Positions 23,683-30,915 of a DNA stretch of 51,103 nt are shown piece after piece; position 1 is the first letter of the stretch, and the number at the start of each line of letters is the position of its first letter. The stretch is from DATEEG01 sp035525055. GTDB taxonomy: Bacteria; Actinomycetota; Acidimicrobiia; Spongiisociales; ZC4RG35. Below the pieces are notes generated by a model. That model saw only the letters and a list, made by a program, of their open reading frames with translations, was not told the origin of the DNA and searched no databases. The position numbers were made by a program, and so were the translations under genes. The stretch covers positions 1-51,103 of the forward strand of contig DATLEZ010000128.1 in NCBI GenBank assembly GCA_035525055.1, given 5' to 3'.

Positions 23683-24453
23683 GTGATCCCATTTCCCCCG
23701 GTTCCGGCCGGAGACTCCGTCAAGGTGTCTGCCACCACCTACCTCTCATTCCGGCAGTGCCCGGCCCAGGCCGAGGCCCGCCTGCAGGGGGTGTATTCAG
23801 CCGAATCGAAGGCAAGTTTCACCGGGGCTCTGGCCCACCGCCTGTTCGCCCGCCACCTCAACACCGGGCCAATCGAAGATGTAGGCCAGGCCATCCGAGA
23901 GGAAATTGGAACCGCTCTCAACGGGAAGATGGCAGCCATCGGGGTGCATCGGCCCTCGGAGTTGACGGAGATGATCAGGCAAGCGTCGGACCTTTACGAC
24001 CGCTTCCGCCACTTTCCGGCGGATGGCTTTGAGGCGGCCGAAATCTCCCTCGAGGCCGAGCCTTCGGAGGGGGTGAAGCTGATCGGGAAGATCGACGCCG
24101 TGTTCCGGGAAGAGCGGCCCGGGCCGATTCTCCGTGACTGGAAGACCGGAAGCCTGGGCGAGCCAATGGAACAGCTTCTCTTCTATGCCCTGGTCTGGGT
24201 CATGGAACGAGGAGAGATGGCCGACGCGGTCGAAGCGGTTTCTCTGCAGACGGGTGAGCGGATGCGGCGGACTCCCTCCGTTGCCGAGCTCACCGTCGTC
24301 GCCCGTCACATCGCCAACCTCGTCACAGAGGTCAGGACCACCTGGACTTCGGTGGATGCCACCACCGAGCGTCGCGGTGGCCCCTGGTGCCGGTACTGCC
24401 CTTTGTTGGAGGATTGCCCGGAGGGACAATCAGCCGACGCCATCAACAAGTAG
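23683..24453 (+). CDS. PD-(D/E)XK (RecB-family) nuclease domain protein with Fe-S-type cysteines
   Basis: 256 residues starting at the GTG at 23683. The nuclease core shows 'ALAHRLFARHL' (the motif I His), 'LIGKIDAVF' (Asp) and 'ILRDWKTGS' (D-W-K), followed by 'QLLFYALVWV' (the QxxxY-like helix). The C-terminus has 'WCRYCPLLEDCPEG', three cysteines that, with a further ligand, could hold an Fe-S cluster as in AddB/Cas4-type nucleases. No Cas genes or helicase are adjacent. It probably acts in DNA repair; convergent with the nuclease-like gene 13 bp downstream. Confidence 0.8.
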   Translation: MIPFPPVPAGDSVKVSATTYLSFRQCPAQAEARLQGVYSAESKASFTGALAHRLFARHLNTGPIEDVGQAIREEIGTALNGKMAAIGVHRPSELTEMIRQASDLYDRFRHFPADGFEAAEISLEAEPSEGVKLIGKIDAVFREERPGPILRDWKTGSLGEPMEQLLFYALVWVMERGEMADAVEAVSLQTGERMRRTPSVAELTVVARHIANLVTEVRTTWTSVDATTERRGGPWCRYCPLLEDCPEGQSADAINK

Positions 24454-24466
24454 GCCGTCAACGCAA

Positions 24467-25639
24467 TCAGCCTGCTCTTCGTACCGCATCGATGGCGGTA
24501 GCTCGTTCGGCCGCATCCGCCCGGCGGATGCTTCGGATGAGTTCGTCGACGATGCTCAAGACCTCGTCGCGCATCTCTCCGAGGCTCTCTGAGACTTTGC
24601 TGACGGACTTGCTGACTTCGGTCAGGGCCGAGCGGCTGGTGGCGAATCGCTGACAGGTTCCCCGCAGTCGCTCGAGCCCGTCGCTGATCGCACCGACGTC
24701 GATCGAGTCGTCGTCGTCACCGTCCGCCTCTCCAGCCAGCATGAGCCATCGAAGGGCTGCAGTGATCATCGTTCCTTCACCGTCATCGACCACGAGCACC
24801 CGGCTTCCGTAGACGTTGAACGCCCCGACCTCTGCCGGATAAGCGTCGAGAGCGGAGATGCACAGGCCCGCCTGGGCCGATCGGTTGGTCATCGCCCGGT
24901 CCAACTCGGCCAGGATTCCGTTCTTCCCCGAAAGAGAAATGTTCTGCTGATTCTTGACCTCGACTGCGATCTTGCGGCCATCGGGGAGCAGCAGCAGGTA
25001 GTCGCCGACGACTGCGAGCGAGGACAGGTTGCCGGTGGCTCTTCCTGTGTGTTCGACGACCACTCCGATGCCGCGGGCGATCTGGCGTAGGGTCCCATCG
25101 AGGCGATCTTCGAAGTCGATCCCCTTGGCGGTTCCCTTGACCGCCTCCTCGACACGACCCTGGTTGCGGATGATGTCATCGCGGAGATGGGCCAGTTCGG
25201 CCCGCACTCCCGAGAATGCAATGGCCAGGGGCGAGTCGCCGAGGGGATCGAGGGCGGAACGGAGGCCTGCCAGGAGGCGGCCTTCCGGACCCAGCAGTGC
25301 CTGCAGTTCACCGAGAAAGAGGCTGCTGTGGCTTCCGGAACGACCGAGGTCGATGCCCGCTTCGAGAGTCTTGGCAGCCCGCATCACGGCTGCCTCGAGT
25401 TGCCCGAGAGTTTCAGCTGCGGCCGCCTCGGCTCCCGACCGCAATCGGGCTTCGAGGTCTTCCACTCTCACGCCCAGCCCCATCGATATCAGGCCGCGGG
25501 CGCCAGTAGAAAGCGCATCGGAGACCAAGCGCTCCCTCTCGGCGCCGTGCTCGACGCCGGTCAACAGGCCCACCACGGCCGGATCGGCGGTCTCGAATTG
25601 GTCGATGCTGACGGTCCCGTTGTTGAGGTCGATACCCAT
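24467..25639 (-). CDS. Uncharacterised protein with a nuclease-like core (RmuC/DUF2130-type)
   Basis: 390 residues from the ATG at 25639. The N-terminal half (to about 200) is mostly helical with coiled-coil character. Residues about 215-240 read 'VVGDYLLLLPDGRKIAVEVKN', the D...ExK pattern of a PD-(D/E)XK fold as in RmuC-type proteins, followed by 'AGLCISALDAYPAEVGAF' and 'VYGSRVLVVDDGEG'. The C-terminus is again helical with an acidic stretch (DGDDDDS). The exact family was not recognised. It converges with another PD-(D/E)XK gene. Confidence 0.65.
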   Translation of the reverse strand: MGIDLNNGTVSIDQFETADPAVVGLLTGVEHGAERERLVSDALSTGARGLISMGLGVRVEDLEARLRSGAEAAAAETLGQLEAAVMRAAKTLEAGIDLGRSGSHSSLFLGELQALLGPEGRLLAGLRSALDPLGDSPLAIAFSGVRAELAHLRDDIIRNQGRVEEAVKGTAKGIDFEDRLDGTLRQIARGIGVVVEHTGRATGNLSSLAVVGDYLLLLPDGRKIAVEVKNQQNISLSGKNGILAELDRAMTNRSAQAGLCISALDAYPAEVGAFNVYGSRVLVVDDGEGTMITAALRWLMLAGEADGDDDDSIDVGAISDGLERLRGTCQRFATSRSALTEVSKSVSKVSESLGEMRDEVLSIVDELIRSIRRADAAERATAIDAVRRAG

Positions 25640-25781
25640 GAGCACAAACCTACGTCCCGGGTGTGACACAAATCCTATTGGGTCCCGAATGACCCGCCGA
25701 TATGGGGCAAACGCCGAGAAGGGCCGCCCCTACGTTCGAGTCCACACATCGCCTTCCGGCTCGTGTGTGTAGCGTCGCGAC

Positions 25782-26045
25782 GTGGCCGAGCTGCCTCTCT
25801 CGACGTTGGTCTCTCAAGTCGTCATAGCGTTCACGATCGAGCTCGACAACGAGTTCGAGCATCGTTTCCAAGAGCGCATCCTGGATCACTCGGAGCTCCC
25901 TGCAGGGTTGACGCCGTATCCCAATGGCTGGCGCGCGAGCAAACCGTACGCAGACCGGACACAGGCACTGCTCGCCGATCCGCGATGGCAACTGCCGCAC
26001 TGCCCGATGGTGCTGCACCGCGGCGGCTGGCCGGACGGCAGCTGA
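25782..26045 (+). CDS. Short protein, possibly a truncated member of a helix-turn-helix family
   Basis: 87 residues from a GTG at 25782. The N-terminus 'LSTLVSQVVIAFTIELDNEFEHR' resembles the start of a family of about 300-residue actinobacterial proteins with a winged-helix core, and the end 'PHCPMVLHRGGWPDGS' resembles another conserved segment. The intervening core is missing, so this could be a natural short form or the product of an internal deletion. No neighbour gives a functional hint. Confidence 0.5.
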   Translation: MAELPLSTLVSQVVIAFTIELDNEFEHRFQERILDHSELPAGLTPYPNGWRASKPYADRTQALLADPRWQLPHCPMVLHRGGWPDGS

Positions 26046-26193
26046 ACCGCGGACGACGCAGACGCAACCAGGAATCCCCGTGAGGGTCTACATAGGGTCC
26101 ACGCGTTCCAGGGCACAAGTGGCGGCGTTTCTGCATCGCGGCCTTGGTTGATCATTGCCGGCCAGGTCCGGGCGTTGATTACCGTCAGGCTCT

Positions 26194-27459
26194 GTGAGCC
26201 GACGACACGTTCGACTTAGCAACCAACTGGGTGACCTCGCCGCGGCCCTTGAACGGGTTGAAGCCCTCGACGCGTCGGCCGCCCCGCTCATCGGGACCAT
26301 CCGGCGATTTCTCATACCCCGACTGACCGATCCGCCTCCACCTCTGGTTGTAGCAGTGGTCGGTTCGACCGGAGCCGGTAAGTCGACCCTCGTCAACTCT
26401 CTTGCCGGCTCGGCCGTGAGCAAGCCGGGCGTCCTTCGCCCCACCACCAACGAATCGGTCGTCTGGACCAGCATTGCCCACGCCGAGCGCATGTGGCCGG
26501 GCAAGGTGATCGCAGATGACCATCCGCTGGCAGAGTCGGTCGCCCTGATCGACACGCCCGATCTCGATTCCGATGTTGTCGAACACAGCCGTCGTGCGAT
26601 GGAGGCGTTGGCGGTCGCCGACGCCGTGATGTTCGTTACCACATCGTCCCGCTACGGCGACGCCGCGCCCTGGGAGGTGCTGAAGGCGGTTGCCGGCAAA
26701 CCGCTGGTGGTGGTGGTAAACCGCCTGCAGACCAGGGCCAGCGGCGCCCGCAACGACCTAACCGCCCGGCTGCGCGGCCTCGGACTGGGATCGGTCCCGG
26801 TGCTGACGATCAGCGAGCAGAGGATCGACCCCGACCGCGGGCGGTTGAGCCACCAGTCGGTGCAACGCCTGGCCGGCGTTCTCAAGGAGTGGGCCTCCGC
26901 GTCTCCGACCCTGCGGGCGGAAGCACTGGAGGGTGCGGTCGACGATCTCGCCAACGGACTGGGATCGCTTCTCGAGGGTCTCGAGGATCGAGCGGCGCGA
27001 GCGGCGCGGGCGGCGAAGGAAGTGACGGCGGCTTACGAAGCGGGGCGCGAGGAAATCGAGGCCATAGCCACTCACGAACCCCAGCCCAGGAAACCCCAGC
27101 CGCGGAAGCGCTGGTGGCAGCCTCGTGGAAAGCCCGAGATCCAAACCCTATCCAGTCGAGCAGTCGATGTGGTGGACCGGGCGGCCTCGACCGCGGCTAT
27201 CGCCCTAGAACGGAATGGCTTCGAATCCTCCCCTGACCTGCAAACCGCCTCGAAGCGCACGGTCAGCGAGTTGTCCCGCCAGCTGGTCGGTGCCGTGAAC
27301 CTGGCTGGTGAGGCACCCGACCGCGCCATGCTCCGTCGAATCCTCGACGAGGATCAGCAGCGGTTCAGCGACAAGCTGGTGCTGCTACCCGACGGGGTCC
27401 TCGAGCGGCTTCACAACGGCGCCGATTTCATCGGCGACCTTGACTGGCGAAGTGTCTGA
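26194..27459 (+). CDS. Dynamin-like/YfjP-type GTPase, first of a pair
   Basis: 421 residues from a GTG. The G domain at about residues 45-230 has Walker A/G1 'VVGSTGAGKSTLVNSL', switch 'GVLRPTTNESVVW' (G2 Thr) and G3 'VALIDTPDLDSD'. The G4 position reads 'VVVNRLQTR', lacking the specificity Asp of NKxD, so guanine selectivity may be altered. The C-terminal half is helical with a basic Pro/Lys/Arg linker ('QPRKPQPRKRWW'). Bacterial dynamin-like proteins often act as adjacent pairs in membrane remodelling. The second GTPase gene overlaps by 8 bp. Confidence 0.8.
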   Translation: MSRRHVRLSNQLGDLAAALERVEALDASAAPLIGTIRRFLIPRLTDPPPPLVVAVVGSTGAGKSTLVNSLAGSAVSKPGVLRPTTNESVVWTSIAHAERMWPGKVIADDHPLAESVALIDTPDLDSDVVEHSRRAMEALAVADAVMFVTTSSRYGDAAPWEVLKAVAGKPLVVVVNRLQTRASGARNDLTARLRGLGLGSVPVLTISEQRIDPDRGRLSHQSVQRLAGVLKEWASASPTLRAEALEGAVDDLANGLGSLLEGLEDRAARAARAAKEVTAAYEAGREEIEAIATHEPQPRKPQPRKRWWQPRGKPEIQTLSSRAVDVVDRAASTAAIALERNGFESSPDLQTASKRTVSELSRQLVGAVNLAGEAPDRAMLRRILDEDQQRFSDKLVLLPDGVLERLHNGADFIGDLDWRSV

Positions 27460-28627
27460 GGCAACCCGCTGGCTCGACCAGTACGACCGGGTGGTGGCGG
27501 CTGCTGCCCAACACTTGCCCGATGGCGAAATGACCGAGATCGCAGCGATCGCGGGCGATCAGCGAGAGCGCCGGGCGTACGCCGGGAATGTGCTCCTGGT
27601 CGGTTTGGCGGGGGGGACCGGGTCGGGCAAGTCGAGCCTGCTGAACGCATTCGCCGACGAGGAGGTGTCTCCTTCGGGCGCGATAAGGCCGACGACCGCT
27701 GAGGCCCTGGCATGGGTGCCCGCCCGATTCGCCCCCCATCTCGAAGGCCTTTTCGACAGGTTTGGGATCGTCGACATCGTTGCCCACGATCTCGATCTAC
27801 CGATCGCGATCATCGATCTGCCGGATGTCGATTCGGTCGACGGCCTTCACCGCGAGATTGTGGCGGGTCTACTCCCGATCATCGACCTCGTAGTCTGGGT
27901 GGTCGATCCGGAGAAGTACCGGGATCGCGTCCTCCATTCGGAGCACCTGACGCCACTGATGCATCACCACGAGCGATTCCGCTTTGTCCTCAATCAGGTC
28001 GACCGGGTCGATGACGATGACGTCGCCATCGTGGTCGAGGACCTCGCCGCCGCTCTCCGGGCCGACGGGGTTCGGAATCCGGTGATCTGGGTCGCAGCGG
28101 CCGACCCTCCGCTAGGTCCGCCGATCGGCGTCGAGGACATTTGGGAGGCACTGATCGGGGAGTTGCGGTTGAAGACCGAGAACGACATGAGCCTGGCTTC
28201 CGAGCTTCGAAGAGGGCTCGACCTGCTTGCTCCCCGGGTTCGCCCAATCGGCTTTGGAGCGCGCTGGGATCAGGTGCGTCAGGTCGCAGCCGGCCTCTGG
28301 TCGGCTGGCCGGAGAGCTGAGTCGGCTCGGGAATTGCGGGCGTTCCTTATCGAGTTGTCGGCGATGGCTGCCGAGATCGACTCCAGCGTCGACCTCGATT
28401 CGCTGATCGGATCACCGACCGGCCATGAGTCCGCCGTCGCCCGCCATCTCGACGCCACCCTCGGGCGCTACTTGCGAGATCGCCTGCGACCTCGCGCAAC
28501 AACCCGCGCCCTGGCCGATGAGCTAGCGCTGATGCTGCCGCAGGAGTCGGTCCCTCGCCGCCCTTTTGGAACCGTTGACACCGGCGGCACGTCGGATTTG
28601 TCGCCAACAACCAGGCAATTCAGCTAA
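27452..28627 (+). CDS. Dynamin-like/YfjP-type GTPase, second of a pair
   Basis: 391 residues from a GTG at 27452, which overlaps the previous gene's stop. G1 is 'LAGGTGSGKSSLLNAF', the switch region 'SGAIRPTTAEALAW', G3 'IIDLPDVDSVD', and G4 'FVLNQVDRVDDDD' (N-Q-V-D, close to NKxD). The C-terminal half is helical. Relative to its partner it keeps G4 but has Leu-Pro in place of Thr-Pro in G3. The two probably form a heteromer. No TM helix is obvious in either. Confidence 0.8.
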   Translation: MSEATRWLDQYDRVVAAAAQHLPDGEMTEIAAIAGDQRERRAYAGNVLLVGLAGGTGSGKSSLLNAFADEEVSPSGAIRPTTAEALAWVPARFAPHLEGLFDRFGIVDIVAHDLDLPIAIIDLPDVDSVDGLHREIVAGLLPIIDLVVWVVDPEKYRDRVLHSEHLTPLMHHHERFRFVLNQVDRVDDDDVAIVVEDLAAALRADGVRNPVIWVAAADPPLGPPIGVEDIWEALIGELRLKTENDMSLASELRRGLDLLAPRVRPIGFGARWDQVRQVAAGLWSAGRRAESARELRAFLIELSAMAAEIDSSVDLDSLIGSPTGHESAVARHLDATLGRYLRDRLRPRATTRALADELALMLPQESVPRRPFGTVDTGGTSDLSPTTRQFS

Positions 28628-28648
28628 GAGTTCGTGGAGGAATCAGTC

Positions 28649-29068
28649 ATGAAGATTCGAAAGGTGGTGGCGGCAGGAGCGACGCTGGCCCTCGCTGTGA
28701 CAGCGTGCAATGCTGCCGACTCGGGTGATGACGGGACCGTCGACACCGGCGACGGAGGCCGCCTCGCGGCCGTCTCGATCTAACAAGTCCTGTCTTTCGA
28801 ATGTGAGACACCGGTTTTTGTCAGGGGCACGCTGTTCTCGGATGCGAACGGGGGCAAGCTGTGCGAGGCGATCGGCGAGTCACTCCCGGTGCAATGCCTC
28901 GGAGACCAGATTTCGATAACCGACCTCGACCTGTTCCCGGAATACGCCGAGTTGCTGGTCGGTGACGGTGAAGTCAGAACCAGCGACGGAGAAGTCGCAG
29001 TCGTTGGCTACTACTCCAACGGCACTCTGCGGATCGATCCGGCCGCTGCGACCGCCGACACGTCGTAA
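28649..29068 (+). pseudogene. Lipoprotein gene interrupted by an in-frame TAA
   Basis: ATG at 28649 with GGAGG 8 nt upstream opens a signal peptide with lipobox ('LALAVTACNAADSGDD'). At codon 45 an in-frame TAA (28781-28783) interrupts it. The same frame then stays open for 94 further codons with well-formed protein sequence ('VLSFECETPVFVRGTLFSD', 'LCEAIGESLPVQCLGD', 'VVGYYSNGTLRID') to TAA at 29066. A single C-to-T change (CAA to TAA) explains it. The reading frame overlaps the convergent sigma-factor gene by 58 bp. Family not recognised. Confidence 0.75.
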
Positions 29069-30081
29069 GCCCGCGGCAGCACTGCGGGGAGGCCGAACCT
29101 GGGAAAAAGCCCGGCACCAAACGTCGTGATCTCGACGATGGCGCCGTGCTCGATTCGGAGCACATCGAACTTGAAGGCCCTGAACTCGGAGTCACCCGGT
29201 CGCCGCAGGTAGCTCGCGGCCGTCGGCATGCGATTGGCCCAGGTTGGCACCAGGTGCCAGTCTCCGTCTCGATTTTCCCCAAACGCCTGCTCGAGAAACG
29301 GCCTTATCACCGCGAGGCCGTCGAAGACCATCTGGTCCGGCGGCATCGAGATTCGGAGGTCTTGAGAAGCGATCGCGAGGGCAGCAACCGCATCGCAACG
29401 CTCGTGCGCATCTATGAATCGGTCGAGCAATTCCCGTTCCTCGGCGGTCGGCTTGCCCGCGATCCACTCCGCACGACGGGCCGGCAGGTGGTCTCGCATC
29501 GTTGACCGGGCCCGCTGCACTGCGCTGTTGGCGGCGGCAACGCTCGTCTCGAGGAGCATCGCGGTCTCGATGGCTGACCACCCGAGAACGTCGCGGACGA
29601 TTAGCGCGGCTCTCTGTCTGGGAGGAAGCACTTGCATGGCGGCGAGGAAGGTCAACTCAATCGTCTCCCGGTTGACGACCACGGTGTCGGGTGCATCGTC
29701 GGTCGCAGCCACCTCGTCCAGCAAGGCATCCGGGTACGGCTGCATCCACGGGACCTCGGCGAAAGAGGTGAGGTTTGTCAAACGTCGCGAACTGCGGCGG
29801 CGCATGTCGAGACAGACATTGGTCGCGATGCGATACAGCCAGGCCCGGAACATCGACCCGCCGTCGAACCCCTGGCGACCCCGCCAGGCGTGAAGGAAGG
29901 TCTCCTGGACCGCGTCCTCGGCTTCGTCGAAGGAAGCGAGCATGCGATAGCAATGGACATGCAGCTCCCGGCGGTAGCGCTCGGCGAGCGTGGAGAATGC
30001 CGACTCGTCGCCTGCGAGGGCGTCGGCTATCAGGCCGTCGCCCCGGTCCACCTCCTCGAGGTCACGCACCGGCAGACCCAT
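29011..30081 (-). CDS. ECF sigma factor with C-terminal SnoaL-like domain (SigG/TIGR02960-type)
   Basis: 356 residues from the ATG at 30081 (GGAGG upstream). Sigma region 2 is 'LAERYRRELHVHCYRMLASFDEAEDAVQETFLHAWRG' in type (residues about 30-70), with the region 2.4 'FRAWLYRIATNVCLD'. Region 4 is 'LPPRQRAALIVRDVLGWSAIETAMLL'. From about 225 a SnoaL/NTF2-like domain follows ('DRFIDAHERCDAVAALA', 'RAFKFDVLRIEHGAIVEIT'), which regulates such sigma factors in the absence of a separate anti-sigma factor. It overlaps the VOC gene by 20 bp. Confidence 0.9.
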   Translation of the reverse strand: MGLPVRDLEEVDRGDGLIADALAGDESAFSTLAERYRRELHVHCYRMLASFDEAEDAVQETFLHAWRGRQGFDGGSMFRAWLYRIATNVCLDMRRRSSRRLTNLTSFAEVPWMQPYPDALLDEVAATDDAPDTVVVNRETIELTFLAAMQVLPPRQRAALIVRDVLGWSAIETAMLLETSVAAANSAVQRARSTMRDHLPARRAEWIAGKPTAEERELLDRFIDAHERCDAVAALAIASQDLRISMPPDQMVFDGLAVIRPFLEQAFGENRDGDWHLVPTWANRMPTAASYLRRPGDSEFRAFKFDVLRIEHGAIVEITTFGAGLFPRFGLPAVLPRAYDVSAVAAAGSIRRVPLE

Positions 30082-30484
30082 AACCGACCTCCTGCAAGAC
30101 CCAGGTGTTGCCGTCCGGGTCGTTGAAATGGGCAAAGGAGCCGTAGTCCTGGTGCTGGGGGTCCGGCCCGGGCACCCAGGCTCCGTTTTCAAGATGGCGG
30201 ACATCCCCGACCTCGACGCCCCGACCGACCAGGTCGCCGCGGGCGGCCTCGATGTCGGTGACGACGAGGTGCATTCCTTTGGCCGAGCCAGGAGCGGAGT
30301 CGGTGAGGCCGATTCCGATGCTGACCGAACATGCCGAGCCGGATGGCGTCATCTGGACAACCCGAAACTCGTCGCCCGCGCGGTGGTCGACGTCCAGGCT
30401 GAAGCCGACCTTGTCGGTATAGAAGGCCTTGGCCCGATCCACGTCCGTGACGGGAATCAAGACCAGTTGAAGCTTGTAGTCCAC
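30062..30484 (-). CDS. VOC family (glyoxalase/bleomycin-resistance-like) protein
   Basis: 140 residues from a GTG at 30484 (AAGGAG 8 nt upstream); the longer frame lacks such a signal. The VOC fold shows 'LIPVTDVDRAKAFYTDKVGFSLDVD', 'KGMHLVVTDIEAARGDLV', and the C-terminal 'FAHFNDPDGNTWVLQEV' with metal-ligand positions (His, Glu). The substrate is unknown. It is cotranscribed with the overlapping ECF sigma factor gene, a common pairing in actinobacteria. Confidence 0.88.
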   Translation of the reverse strand: MDYKLQLVLIPVTDVDRAKAFYTDKVGFSLDVDHRAGDEFRVVQMTPSGSACSVSIGIGLTDSAPGSAKGMHLVVTDIEAARGDLVGRGVEVGDVRHLENGAWVPGPDPQHQDYGSFAHFNDPDGNTWVLQEVGYGSAGA

Positions 30485-30600
30485 GAGCGGTCTCCTTCGA
30501 ATTATGGGCCCGGTCATTGTCGCCTGACCGGAGCCCACCAGGTCACATTGAGAGATATAACGCCCGCGGCCGGAAAACTAATCGGTCCACCGATGAGCTG

Positions 30601-30870
30601 GTTTCTGGTCCCCCCGCTTTCGGGGGGCTCGATCGCCGCTTTGGGCGATCGAGGGGGGTGCCGCGAACTCCGGTCGAGCCGAATCCGAAGGCCGCTGCCG
30701 GCTCGACACGAAACACCGCCTTGAGGGAACCAAGAGGTTGTCCCCCCGCTTGCGGGGGGACAACCTCCGATCGCCGCTTTGGGCGATCGAGGGGGGTGCG
30801 CGAACTCCGGTCGCAGCCGAATCCGAGGCCGCCGCCGGTTCGTCAGGTCCTGTTTCTCAGGGAACCTCAA
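30601..30870. repeat. Tandem 132-bp repeat, each copy with two hairpins
   Basis: This non-coding stretch (30485-30915) holds two copies with a period of 132 bp. Each has a C6-GCTT(T/G)C-G6-type hairpin (30610-30627; 30742-30759, extended to gttgtcccccc...ggggggacaac at 30738-30765), then cgatcgccgctttgggcgatcg (30630-30651 and about 30769-30790), and then gcgaactccggtcg...gccgaatccga. The copies differ at a few positions and are REP-like. Related hairpin at 43209. No gene is seen in this region apart from the repeats. Confidence 0.9.
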
Positions 30871-30915
30871 ACCCAAAGGCGCGCAAACGCTGGCGTCGCA
30901 TAGTCTTGGCACGAC

